From Rhypophila decipiens (lineage: Eukaryota; Ascomycota; Sordariomycetes; Sordariales; Naviculisporaceae): a DNA stretch of 64,000 bases. Shown here in pieces: positions 22,052 through 32,826 of this stretch (positions are counted from its first letter, which is position 1; each line of letters opens with the position of its first letter). The stretch lies in assembly GCA_033297075.1 (NCBI GenBank), contig MU858063.1, positions 62,001-126,000 on the forward strand, in the 5' to 3' direction. The translations under genes were made by a program, and so were the position numbers. Below the pieces are notes generated by a model. The model worked only from the letters and a program-made list of their open reading frames with translations, ran no database searches and was not told the DNA's origin.

Positions 22052-22745
22052 GCCGTTTGATATGAAGTCTCGAAAAGTCGGCATAGAAGAACGAGGACCG
22101 GGTTAACAAATCAAGTAAAGCAGAGTGTTTCTCAATTTTGGTTAACAAGTCGCTGTCTACGCTCGTCTTTCTTTTTCGTTTCACAATTTTGTTTTCAGTA
22201 ACGATGTTTGAATAGCTAAAATTGGTACTGCAGATGAAAGGAGCAAAATAATAGTATTGGCGTAAAGGGCCTCGACAAAAATTGCTTGCACGTAACTTGT
22301 ATAGATAATAATGAACCATAATTGTAACTTCTTGCTGTCTTCACTATCACGACGAAGAATGTCTTTTCAAGAATCGAACATCTTCTTCGGCTTGTTATAT
22401 CCAGAATTTTCCAGCTCAATATCCCTCGGTGCAAGACTTGCAGACAACCAAGATTGCGGATGACCCAGAATTTCCGTATTATTACAAACTCGGTCCAGAA
22501 CTGTAAGTTTCCCGAAAGCTTCGTGGGTGGATTCCATCAGCTGGGAAGATGAAAGTTTATTCAACGACAGAGCTGGGAAGATGAAAGTTTATTCAACTAC
22601 GGCCCGTTGCAGGCACACTGGGCTGGCAATCTCGGTACTGTGATCGGAGGCATGTAAACACCATCACCTACGTCCATCAACAGCACATCGGCGACGGACA
22701 ACTTCTGCCGTTTCCTTCATATACCATCATTCCACTTACCAAATC
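22052..22745. other. Intergenic
   Basis: AT-rich 3' flank of the RING-like gene and the upstream region of the tentative acidic-repeat gene. It contains the 27-bp direct repeat listed separately. No gene supported. Confidence 0.5.
22539..22597. repeat. 27-bp direct repeat, two exact copies
   Basis: The unit begins agctgggaagatgaaag and continues to tttattcaac. It occurs at 22539-22565 and 22571-22597 with 5 bp between, probably a local slippage duplication. Confidence 0.85.
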
Positions 22746-23805
22746 ATGTCTGTCAGAAGGTCACAAAGAATTGCTCAAAATGCCAAGAGAGGCACCAGTA
22801 CCGAAGACTTCCTCACGGCGTTCACGCTCATGGAGCTTCGCTATGCCAACAGCAAGGCAGCTTTAGCGAAAGTCCTCAAGGACGCCGGTGAGCAAATTTC
22901 ACACGATGGTCTTAGCGATTGACCAGTGTTTCTTACGTTCCTGCCTTGCCCCGGCGTCCTGAATTAGAGAAAGAAAAAACAAGCATAACGAAGGACTCGG
23001 AGACTTTCCTGTCGCTCGCGACTGACACTCGATCAAGGGGGAGAGATAGGCACAGCGCCGTCGATGCATACCATCCGTACTGAAGAACTGACTTGAGACA
23101 AATGAAACAGAAAGACAGTACCCAGCCATGTTCCAAGCCTGGAAGACAACTCAGAGCCCGAGTGCAAGATCCGACCCCGGAAAGCAACAAGGCCACCAAG
23201 TCAGGCAGTCATTCATCCCCAAGCGTAGCAACACTTCAATAACCGACCTAAATGGCATGATTGATGGTGACGATGGAAACGTACTGCCAAACCCAAAAAG
23301 GAGCATCTCAACGATCCACCAAAATAAGCTTCACGAGAATGGACCCGCCGAACCGCAGAGCAGCACATCAACGGCCATCCTAGATGATACGGATAACGAA
23401 AACGAAAACGGACCGACGATACCCCAGAGCAGCAGATTGAAGATCATATTAAGGGGTGATCAATTGCCATTTGGTATGACTAGCGACACATACCATCCTC
23501 CTGCAACGCCCGAAGTGGAAGTTGAACAATACCAAGACCCAGACGAAACAGAAGACGAAGACGAGGACGAAGACGAAGGGAAAGACCCAGACGAAACAGA
23601 GGACGAGGATGAGGATGAATACCAAGACCCAGACCCAGCCGACACAGAAGAGGAGGTGACGGGTCAAGACCAAAATTACCAAAACGACGGAGGTCAACAG
23701 TCATACACAAACAGGGTGCAAAGCGACAACGACGCCAATGAAGCACCAAAAGAAAGAAAAAGTAAGCAAACAAGAGATTGTATACAAGTCGGTACTTTGA
23801 GCTGA
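22746..23805 (+). CDS. Tentative two-exon gene for an acidic low-complexity protein
   Basis: Exon 1 (22746-22887) starts MSVRRSQRIAQNAKRGTSTE and ends at a GTGAGC donor. Exon 2 is best placed from 23111, after an ACAG acceptor about 20 nt downstream of a CTGAC branch-like site, and this splice keeps frame to 23805. The predicted protein has a basic N terminus (an RRSQR start is common in nuclear proteins), then a Ser/Thr/Asn-rich stretch. An imperfect acidic repeat follows (DPDETEDEDEDEDEGK, then DPDETEDEDEDEY, then DPDPADTEEE) at genomic 23537-23655. An alternative last intron (23762-23809) would give a slightly different tail ending at 23841. No domain is recognised. The acidic tract may simply be low-complexity DNA, so the gene as a whole is uncertain. 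Confidence 0.4.
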
Positions 23806-23841
23806 CCAGGAAGAAAAGGATTGTCCAGATTGGAACAGTAG

Positions 23842-24773
23842 ACAACGACTCGACCACAAAACAGAGGAACGGAAGGAGGCAAACAACAGATTGTATATAC
23901 CGTATGTCGGCGTTCTGATCTCGCAACGAAGAGATAAATGGTACATATCGAAAGGCAGACAAGAGCTCGTCCAAAAAACCAGAAGAACGGGCTTGACAGA
24001 GAGAAATCCGTAAAGAATGCAAATTATTTTTTTGTTCAATGGCATAATCCTCGGCCAATAATTACCTTTATATCTTGCATAAGCTATCACGCCGCTCTCC
24101 TCATCAGACATGTGGGAGAATCCACTTTCTACATGTAGGTAATATGATGAATCATGATGATATGGGTGGGCATCAAGCAATATTATATTCTCGCAGACTG
24201 CGATTGGAGGAAATCCCCATATACGAATAGGGGTAGGTATTAAACTGGGCAGATCGGGTGAGGTGGAAGACCAGCACAGCACACACGTTGCCACAAGATA
24301 GAGGTAGGCGGCCGTAAAATCGGCGAGTTGAACACCTGGAGCAGAACTTGAATCTCAACTATTCAGGATTTCAAAGTTCCATTTAGTTTGTCCTTTTGTA
24401 CAACTCCTCTCGTTTGTCAAGTTCCAAGAGACATGGCATGTGGTGCCTCTGGTGCGAAGCCGCGATATGTCGCCCGTTCCTCTGGCAACACATAATTCTT
24501 GGCATTCAGGGGTAAATTCCAGCTCACCCTCGAGTGCAGTCGAAGAACGAATGATCAATGACGATAGAAACTTCATCCATCTTATGAAGCTCAAAATTCC
24601 AGTATTTTGGTATCTCTTAAAAGCACATGTGAACTCGGCGGGCCTAGTGTCCAAGACACAAGCCTCTATCCACTCATTCCCTCGATAAGACTCTAATGGC
24701 GCTCTTACCCAAGCCCACAAGTGCCGAATCCCGCCCAACAACCGAGTCAGAACACTGCATCAAAGATCCCCAT
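23842..24773. other. Intergenic, 3' of the methyltransferase gene
   Basis: The minus-strand frames here (for example 24355-24741) lack motifs and lie downstream of the methyltransferase stop codon. I see no gene. Confidence 0.45.
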
Positions 24774-25970
24774 CTACTCCGGCTTCATGGCGACAACCCA
24801 ATAACTCGTGGTAATCAAACGCATCTTGTCCATCTTGACAAACGCCTCCCCGTCCAAGCAAAGCCGATTGATCAGCGTCCTAAAATGCACCGGCAACAGC
24901 CTCATCCTCACCAGACCCAGAATAATCTGCCTCATGGCGCGAAAGTACCCATCGACTCGATCGATCAACGGCGCCTGGAGTCCGCCCACACTAGCATTTT
25001 CCGACTTGAGAATCACAAACCCAGAATCCTCAAGCTCCTTTTCAAAAATCGCAGGCGTCGGGGTCCCCACAGCTCCGATAAGCGGTTTCACGCGCCTCAT
25101 AAGCTCCAGGTGTTCTTGATTCGTGGCATCATACGCCGGTAAGCTGACCCAGTCGAGTAGTGAGATTTTCGCTCCAGGTTTAAGCACGCGATAGAGTTCC
25201 CGAAACAGCTGGCCCAGATCTTTGCAGAGCGATAATGCCTGAATCTGATAGAAAGCATCGAACGAGTCGTTGTCGAATGGCAACGGCAAGCTGTTGAAAT
25301 CTTGGACAATAAATTCATTTCGGAGTCCCCGCTGGGAGTTGAATTCCCGCGCCTGGGCGACTTGGTTCGGGTCGATGTTGATGCCTGTCACTTGAGCGTC
25401 TGTCGCCGTCGCCATATGCGCCGCCACCCGTCCTCTACCGCATCCTAGATCGAGAACCTTGTCGCCCTTTTTTAGACCGATCGCTTGCGCAACTGCGCTT
25501 TCGTAGAGCAGCTGGTTCTCGAGAACTGTGGCGCGCTTGTTCATAAACGGGGGTATGTACATCTTTTCGACATCTCCCAATGCACAAAGGTGATTCATAA
25601 CGCCATAGTATGCCTTGAGACACTCGCCGACCTTTTTTCGGTAATGGGGACCCAGCGCGGCAATCATCTGCTCTTCGTCCGCCCAGTCGAGGTTATAGAT
25701 GACGTAGGAGGCCATGAAATCGTCCACTTGTTGGGGCGTCAGATCGTAGAGGTATTTGAAGGAGGTCTTGAATGTCTGCAGGCGATTTGGCTGCGATATT
25801 CTGTCTAGATGGTTTAAACCCAGGCCATGTTCCAGAGTCTTTTTGGCGAGTGCTGATAATGGATCCACGGAGATATTTCGTTTCTCTTCCGCTACAGCAT
25901 CGTAGCCGGAGCTGTCAGAGGCTCGCCCGGCAGGGAGAGATACTGCCTGATTCTCGGAATGGTGTTTCAT
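24774..25970 (-). CDS. SAM-dependent methyltransferase, sterol C24-methyltransferase-like
   Basis: A single exon of 398 residues. The SAM-binding motif I VLDLGCGRGR is at about 172-181, with the acidic residue of motif II in TGINID near 195-200 and a VQDFNSLPLPFDNDSFDAFY block near 222-241. The C-terminal third (PAIFEKELEDSGFVILKSEN, then VDGYFRAMRQI) matches the layout of the SMT/ERG6 C-terminal domain. The usual ERG6 region I YYDLVTDFYEYGWG is replaced here by YYGVMNHLCALGDVEKMYIP, so this is probably not the housekeeping ERG6 but a divergent paralogue, possibly acting on a sterol, triterpenoid or other lipid. No other biosynthetic genes surround it. It is divergently arranged with the secreted hydrolase gene. 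Confidence 0.8.
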   Translation of the reverse strand: MKHHSENQAVSLPAGRASDSSGYDAVAEEKRNISVDPLSALAKKTLEHGLGLNHLDRISQPNRLQTFKTSFKYLYDLTPQQVDDFMASYVIYNLDWADEEQMIAALGPHYRKKVGECLKAYYGVMNHLCALGDVEKMYIPPFMNKRATVLENQLLYESAVAQAIGLKKGDKVLDLGCGRGRVAAHMATATDAQVTGINIDPNQVAQAREFNSQRGLRNEFIVQDFNSLPLPFDNDSFDAFYQIQALSLCKDLGQLFRELYRVLKPGAKISLLDWVSLPAYDATNQEHLELMRRVKPLIGAVGTPTPAIFEKELEDSGFVILKSENASVGGLQAPLIDRVDGYFRAMRQIILGLVRMRLLPVHFRTLINRLCLDGEAFVKMDKMRLITTSYWVVAMKPE

Positions 25971-27268
25971 GGCTAGCTAATTTAGCGGGATTGGAAAGAC
26001 GAGGTATTTCTCAGCTACTAGTAGCAGTCTGGAGTGTTTGTTTTGCGGCAGGTCCCAGACCGGTTGCTGGTGGGGTGGTTGGCGAGGGTATGATCCAAAT
26101 TTTGCGTCGTAGAGTATATGTGAAGGAGCTCGATGGAGAAGCATAACGTGTCAGACTTGGATTAAGATATGTTCGCGTTCCATGGATCAATGAGAATAAA
26201 GCAGATTTTCCAAAGAGCGAAAGACCGAGAATACGCCAGGTGTTCCGGGTGTGCCGGATGGCTCGGAGAGCGGTGACTGTCAGGCATTATTCGTTCCGAG
26301 AAAGAACAGGCTGTAGACATGATGGAAATGACTGCAACTGGCAGCATCACCGTCCTTTGATGTCATGTCACATCATACTGTCCTGTCGTCGGATGTGATG
26401 GTTGGTGATTGTGACTCATCGTGCTGCCGGCTCTTTGCTGACATATCTCGCCTTTGGGCCGTGTGATTAAGCGGTCATTGGAAAGTTCAAATGATATATT
26501 TAACTCCGATGCAGCCGGTTCAAAAGTGCGATAACCAACAGCCGAGTTTTATGTTGTTGGACTGCAGGTATTGTTTCTGTTAGGAATGGCCTCTGTATCG
26601 GCCGTATGGATGCAGCTTACCCAGGAACTCAGACGAGAAAATGCGGACCGCCGGGAAGCACACCCGGTCACGGCTTCCTGTCGGTACCTTCTCTTGCTTT
26701 GATGGCGGGAGAGTCGGACTTCAGCGTATCGGCCCGTTGACAGCTGGCAGTCCAAATCACGCAGCTGCAGGTGCCCATGACCGGCCCGGCGCGGCCCGGA
26801 AACAACGACTGATCCCTGAGCTTGCTCTGGTATCAACTTTCGACCTCAACCAACTCTCGGCCACCATGGCTGAGGTTATTCCAGCCGACATAAACTATAC
26901 AACAATTTGGCCGGTACAATGTTGTGCAGGAGAAATCACTATTCCACTAAATCAACCCACACGACACCTAGCGTCATGGGTGGTCGAGCCTTCCAAACAT
27001 TCTGGCCGGGGTCTAGAAGGCCCAACGTTTGGCGAACTCCGTGAGTTGGCTGAAGAAGCTAGTATTGTTCAAGTCTTTTTGGCCTTTCCATGACTCTGCC
27101 TGCACGTCCGTTATGTCTCCGGGCTATGGAGTTTAGCTTAGTTATGCTTCAGACAAGAGGCTCCCCGGGGACCTCCCGCTGACTTACAAAAGCTCTAAAC
27201 GTCACCACATGCACCCCAGTCGCTGTTCTCATATTCGGTGGGATCTCTCCGCCATGTAAACGCCCCCA
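25971..27268. other. Divergent intergenic region between methyltransferase and SGNH hydrolase
   Basis: About 1.3 kb. Plus-strand frames at 25772-26146 and 26641-27093 have no recognised motif and are not joined by intron signals. Probably promoter DNA for both flanking genes. Confidence 0.45.
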
Positions 27269-28802
27269 ATGTCAACCTGCCCAGCCTTAGGAACGCGATA
27301 CCTCATGTTTATCAGCACTCTCCTTGCAAGCCTCCCACTTGTTGCTGGGCTGGGTTGGCCTCTTGACCGTCCCTACGTGAAGCCCACGCAACCAGTTTCC
27401 GAAATCATCGCAGTCGGAGATTCCTTTACTTCGGGTGTCGGATCCAATGGCCTGTTGGAACGTTTCGGTGGAGTCGCCGGACGTGGCCTGCGCTCCTATC
27501 CCATCCAAATGGTCAGAGACCTGGACATGTGGGAAATAATCAACGGCGAGCGCAAAGAGCCTCGGTTGACCTTCCTTGCTCATCACTCCGATACGACTGA
27601 GGATGTCATGGAGCGACAGCTCGTCAACGATGGTCCGTTTCAAAAGGATAGCTGGGAGCTCGCTCGAGGGGCGCCCTTCGGTAATCCGCAGCTCGCCGTC
27701 ATGACTGTCGGCGGGAACGATGCCAAGGTCGCATAGTAAGTGTGCAGAAAACACTTCTGGGTGGCACTGAATTCGATACTGACATGAGCCAAGCCTTCTC
27801 AATGATTGCGTATTCCGCGCTTGGCGGCCGCAAAATTGCGATGATACCATCAACAGGACCGTGAGTCTTCTCATGAGCACAGAATATGAGTCCAGACTCA
27901 GGGACACCATGTTAGCCGTCATAGCCCAAGGCAGGAAGGCAAGAGGCGCCTACCCGCCCGAGAGCTTCCAGCTCTACGTGGCCGAATATGCGAACATCTT
28001 CAACGACAACAACCCAGAGTGCGACCAGATCGACTGGCGTCTTCACAGCCTTTCTGAAATCACATTCCTCACAAGAGAACTCCGCAAGAAATTCACCTTC
28101 CTGAATACTCTGATGAACGCGGCGGCAAAGCGTGCCGCCGAGGGGCTCAAGGACAAGGGCGTCATCTACGTCGACGGCATCAACCGCCACTTTGATGGGC
28201 ACCGATTCTGCGAGGACGGACAGACAAGCCAGGAGATGAATCATGTAAACACATGGCTCTGGTCACACTATTCTGATACGGTCACGACAGATGACCCTCC
28301 ACTGCCCAGTATTCGAGGGAGAAGTCCTAATGCGCGTGACACCGACTTCCGTCGGCCCTGGAGTCGACAGGTCCATGACGGAATATATGAGAAGGTACTG
28401 CTGGATTTTGTCTTCCAGAATCAGACCTCGAATGGGACCTTGTTCGATTCGGGGGCACCGCCCTGGACTTGGCCTGGAGCCGATCGGTATCCGGACTTCG
28501 ACTCACTCATTAAGGCGATGCAAGCGACAGAGGCGACAGTGGGCAACATGGAATTGTATAGCTTTGCCGCGCAGCTATCCATAGGGGGCCTGGACGACCT
28601 GCTCAAATGGGGGGGAAGACAGGCCAGGGATGTCATAAATTACCTTCTCCCCTTCCATATGAGTCGATCGTTCCATCCCAAGGGAAAGGGCTACCAAGTA
28701 ATGAAGGAACGCATCTTTGCCGCCATCCTTCAGAATCGAGAGATCGCTCACAAGAATAGGACTATTACACAGCACATCACTGGGCCGGTGATGCTGGGAT
28801 AA
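27269..28802 (+). CDS. Secreted SGNH/GDSL-type hydrolase
   Basis: Two exons, 27269-27735 and 27794-28802, giving 491 residues. The 58-bp intron has a GTAAGT donor, a CTGAC branch site and an AAG acceptor. The N terminus carries a signal peptide (FISTLLASLPLVAG); a second in-frame Met at residue 13 could be the true start. Catalytic blocks: block I IIAVGDSFTSGVG with the nucleophile Ser52, block III VGGND at 147-151, and a late HFDGHRFCED motif that supplies the catalytic His. The splice joins GGNDAKVAY to LLNDCVFR, which matches the conserved continuation in fungal secreted SGNH esterases. Likely substrates are acyl or acetyl esters of polysaccharides or lipids outside the cell; the exact one cannot be read from sequence. 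The C-terminal part beyond about residue 330 is of unknown function. Confidence 0.85.
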
Positions 28803-29106
28803 ATGCAGGTACCATTCAGTTGGCTCACTTGTATGTTTCCACAATGGCTTTGGCGTTGAGATACAACAAGTGTATTGTCCAAGCCGTACAACAGTCATTT
28901 CAGTTTCAAGTGTCTTGCAGAGCTCGGATACTGTCTTTAAAATAACAAAAGAAACAATAGGAATTTAGTGCACTGTTCACAGTCTGTTTCACTTTTCACC
29001 TAGGATTGAAGGCTCAGGTTTCATACTTCTTTTCTGTTTTCTAACAATATCATTATCATCTCACTGTTCTCTTTTTAGCGAGCGTTCATGATCTTATAAG
29101 AACGCC
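28803..29106. other. Intergenic
   Basis: A short AT-rich spacer between two genes on the same strand. Nothing notable seen. Confidence 0.6.
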
Positions 29107-30336
29107 ATGGTCTTGTGGGATTCTACTTTTAACCCTTTCATCCAGGCTCCCATCAATAATCACAACAATAACACATGCAAAATGTGCTACATAAAATTCG
29201 AGAGATTTGCCTGCTGCGAGGTGGGCCGTCCAATCTCAATCTACAACTGCCGCAACGATACATACATATTGGTAAGTGACGACGGTCAAGAATTCGCAAC
29301 TTGCGACAAAATCGACTATACCGAATCATATATCCAAGATCCTGCGAAAAGGTGTCGAGCCTGCTCCGCGAAAATGAACCAACAGGGAAGAACGCCAGCT
29401 AATGACCATTCACCAAATCTAGCAGCACCACTGGCACACCAAGACCAGGTCGTCTATCAAGCCTACCATCCGCAGCTCGCAAGAGCCTCGATTCGAACAT
29501 CCTCTGCTCAGTCTATATCAAGTGAGTTGAGACGTGCCGGTAATTCTCAGCACAGGCAAAGACCCGATTCCCTGTTCATACCACATGACAACTTGCCCGC
29601 TTCCTCGAATTCCTTCTTTGAAGCCGCTAACAGAACCCCGATCCAACAACGGGAGCAGCAACAGCAGGAGCAGCTGAGTCGAACAGTGCAAATTGATCAG
29701 CATCATGAAAATACTAAATCAGCAACCTCGTCGCCTACATTCTCGCAGACACAGCGTTTGTATGACGGACATGGCTATTTCTCTCCCAGCGACGACGAGC
29801 GTGAGTCTTTGTCATCCTCCGTGGCAGGGGAGGTCGAGACGCGGGACGAGAGGTCAAGCCCCTTTGTTGCTCATATGCAGTTGACTGGACAACGGAATCA
29901 ACAACTACCACAGCCCCCCTTGCAGCCTCAACGTACCAATGAAGGCGGTCGAGCAACCTTGCCTAGTGTCTTGAATGCCCAAAGACTTGGTACGTCGACG
30001 CCAACTTTGCGGTTAACGAGACAAAATAGGACTCGTGGGAGAGGCAATGGCAATGGCAATGTTCAGAGAGTCGGGAGTGGATCCAGTTATGCTAACAGAG
30101 ATGCGAATGCTGGGAACAGATCTGACGCGCGACGACAACAGCCTCAACATCCAACTCACGTCGAAGAAAGAAGGATCCCCGAAAGGCAACACCCAACAAC
30201 TCCGTCACCGTCCTCTGCGATAACAGCAACGGCAGAAGAAGTGGATTTCACACGAGCAAGACCGGGATACAGACATGATTTGACCATTGGCTGGGGTGAT
30301 GACTCGGATTTGGATGATATTCATGACGGTCGGTAA
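29107..30336 (+). CDS. Unknown protein with Cys-rich N terminus and disordered Q/R/N-rich body
   Basis: A single frame of 409 residues. The first 90 residues hold a cysteine cluster (CKMCYIKFERFACCEVG, YNC near 48, then CDKIDY and CRAC near 80). This small Cys/His module is common at the start of fungal hypothetical proteins, which often begin at the Met of MCY; by that analogy the true start may be the ATG at 29182. The remainder is rich in Gln, Arg, Ser, Asn and Pro (QQREQQQQEQL, and a GRGNGNGN run), probably disordered. It ends with an acidic, tryptophan-bearing tail (TIGWGDDSDLDDIHDG). No enzyme motif. Its N-terminal cluster vaguely recalls that of the gene at 20222. Confidence 0.6.
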   Translation: MVLWDSTFNPFIQAPINNHNNNTCKMCYIKFERFACCEVGRPISIYNCRNDTYILVSDDGQEFATCDKIDYTESYIQDPAKRCRACSAKMNQQGRTPANDHSPNLAAPLAHQDQVVYQAYHPQLARASIRTSSAQSISSELRRAGNSQHRQRPDSLFIPHDNLPASSNSFFEAANRTPIQQREQQQQEQLSRTVQIDQHHENTKSATSSPTFSQTQRLYDGHGYFSPSDDERESLSSSVAGEVETRDERSSPFVAHMQLTGQRNQQLPQPPLQPQRTNEGGRATLPSVLNAQRLGTSTPTLRLTRQNRTRGRGNGNGNVQRVGSGSSYANRDANAGNRSDARRQQPQHPTHVEERRIPERQHPTTPSPSSAITATAEEVDFTRARPGYRHDLTIGWGDDSDLDDIHDGR

Positions 30337-31481
30337 AGAGCGGTGGTACCAGAACATCTTCCCTTCCCATTTTGCCTCTTTTTGCCTCTTTTCGCCTGCT
30401 GGGATAGAACATTGCAAGTATTGACACGTATCATAGACTGTTAACTGTAACAACACATTTACTAGAACCAACCAAAGCACATATTGGACTTATGCTGAGG
30501 CCTGTCCTCCAGAAGAGCGCACGAATATCAGCACCAGGGTGAAACTATCCGAAGATTAGCCATGTCGTGAAATGTGACACCCGAACCGACCACGGAAGGC
30601 AGTGGTATTCTTATCTGCTTCTTCCGAATACGGGTACTTGGACCGGTTCCAGGGAGGTGGTATCTGGGGTGTTGCACAGTTTCGTCCTCCTAACCTCGCA
30701 TCGACGCCTGATATCTCACACTTCACAGCAGCTAATGAGCAAGATACGACAGCTTCTCCACATCAGCATCAATGTCGGCCTGACTGGCACTACATGATTG
30801 ATAGGCAGATTCCGCAACATTGACAGCATAGCCCCAGTCACAGCCAACCCCTCGCCGAAATGTTGCGCAGGTCCGACTCGGAACTCCCTGTGCCGTCCAA
30901 TCGAATATATCTCCGCCTCATTCTCCTCGTCCACGAGCGCCAGGGAATAATGCAAGAGAGTGACATAAACTCCGATATGCTGTGATCTCGGTCCCGAGTA
31001 TCACGGTGAGCACTCAAGGTTCCGGCCGTTAATCCCCGTATAACGGCCCGGGGTCTGCCAAGAAAGTGAATAGCCTTTGAGCTTGACAAACAAGCCCGAG
31101 TCTGCCAAGGAATGAAAAAGATCTAGACGCTTTGGCATTCAGCTGCCCATGTACGGAATGTATTGAGACCGCTATGTGGTGGGAGCAGCGCCAGCGGTCA
31201 CTATTCCCACCTTTATCACAGTGTCAGAAGAGGACGAAGAGAATGGTTATTCATCTTTGAGACTGCTCTCACCGGGCCATGAATGGCGGCTCATTCACAC
31301 ACGCATAAGCCGGCACAGATTCGGGTATCGGTGGCCAACCAGCTGGCCGCAGGACAAATATTTCAACGGAGTCACCTAACCCACCGCGGTCTCCAACATC
31401 GGACGAGAACCTTCCTCGGCTGAAAGGCCCTTGCAGGGTGACGGCTCACCGTGCAGCTAGAACACACCACATGACCTCGAT

Positions 31482-32377
31482 CAATAGAACATCGTTCATG
31501 CCGCCCGCCCTCGATCCGAAACTACGGCAGGTACGTACTCAAAGGCAACCACCCGCCAAGACCAGAACCTCAAGATCGGATCAATCAATAGGAACGCACC
31601 TTCCCTAGAACGGGATTCTATTGATCTATCCACACTCGATTCACCCTCAAAAGACAGGCACGCTTCGATCCGATGGACCAATACGAGGAATCGCGGTCGA
31701 GGAGCGGGTTGTTCCGCAACAAAAGGCCGCCCCTGTCACTTTCCTAATCGGGGTTTGAATAAGACCTCACTTTTCACTTTTCACGTGCCCCGCTTATCTC
31801 CGGGGTTTAGCCACCGGGGACGCGTCTAGACCGCGGTGAAAATCTTCCTGGTTCGGCCCCGGGGACTCCAGATGGTGGTGGTGCCCTACACCGGCTGCTC
31901 CCACCGACTTCATCCACCTCCTCTGCCAATGAAAGTCATCAACCGACCTCAAGTTCACCGCCACTTCGTCAGTTTGTCTCGACTCAGGCTCATTCCCACG
32001 TGCATCGGGCAAGATCTTGCTCCTTCTAGAAACAAACAAGACGATTCGACAGCAGGAACGGAGACCAAGTGCGGCAAAACGGGCTTTGTCTTGATCCTCG
32101 TGGCCCGGGACCCGCGAGGCAAATGTTCAGACGAAATTTCCTATCTTGGGTCTGAATAAGAGCATGTACTTTGTTTCTCTCAACAAGAGCGGATGAAGGG
32201 TGACTCCACCGTCAATAGGGGCGCCATCAATAGGGGTCAATAGTCAATCTTGGTGACTGCATTCCGTTCAATATCTGACGCCCTCTTTCAAGTTTCAACG
32301 CTGTCCAGCCGTCCACGCTCAATAGCTGCCAAACACCTTTCAATAACTCCCGCCCAAGGCATAGAGATGCTCAATAG
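31482..32377 (+). promoter_or_regulatory. Cluster of eight CAATAG motifs upstream of the pheromone gene
   Basis: CAATAG occurs on + at 31482, 31586, 32213, 32228, 32238, 32320 and 32372, and on - (CTATTG) at 31618. A CAATAA near-match lies at 32341. Three of them sit within 31 bp at 32213-32243. About 0.4 hits are expected by chance for a given hexamer in 900 bp on both strands. CAAT-core sites are typical of HMG-box proteins, the class to which the fungal mating-type regulators MAT1-2-1 and MAT1-1-3 belong. The link to these is inferred. Confidence 0.45.
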
Positions 32378-32663
32378 GCCACCGGCTAACCTCACACAGC
32401 ATGGGGGGACAGGGCCTGCGTGACTCGGCCTCGACCGACTATTTCTTTGACCTCGCTCGACTGTACTTCTCTAATCATAGACTGTTCCTCAACCTGCTTG
32501 GTCTTCTTTCTTTCAGCCACCCTCTTTACGCTTCCCTTCTCCATTAGGAAACAAGAAACAAGAAAGAAGAAAGAGATCTACCTCCTCGAACAAGCCAGGA
32601 ACCAGGCAACCCAGGACCACGAGACCAATCGGCACCTCCATCCAAGATATCTCGACATTGACG

Positions 32664-32672
32664 TATATAAAG
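32664..32672 (+). promoter_or_regulatory. Putative TATA element of the pheromone gene
   Basis: The sequence tatataaag lies 155 bp before the pheromone ATG and is immediately followed by a CRE-like gacgtcacc. A pyrimidine-rich leader (cctctcctcttcttctctttt) follows at about 32695-32720, a usual feature of fungal transcription starts. The leader would be about 100-130 nt long. Confidence 0.5.
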
Positions 32673-32826
32673 ACGTCACCTCACGCCATCTTACCCTCTC
32701 CTCTTCTTCTCTTTTCCTTACCCCATCAAGTACCGAGTCGTTTTATCCCAAAGGGTCAGACCAGACAATCATAACAAGTCAACCAACCTTGTCAATCCTT
32801 CAAGACCAACCAACAAAACCTTCACC

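Larger units (their letters stand above)
30337..32826. other. Long upstream region of the pheromone precursor gene
   Basis: About 2.5 kb without a supported gene. It includes the CAATAG cluster and TATA element listed separately. Short open frames (30567-30823, 31836-32159, 32420-32830 +) have no motif. Confidence 0.5.

Noticed and set aside
23449..23697. Hydrophobic minus-strand frames opposite the acidic repeat
   Set aside because: Val/Phe/Leu repeats here are the complement of the Asp/Glu-rich repeat, not a membrane protein.
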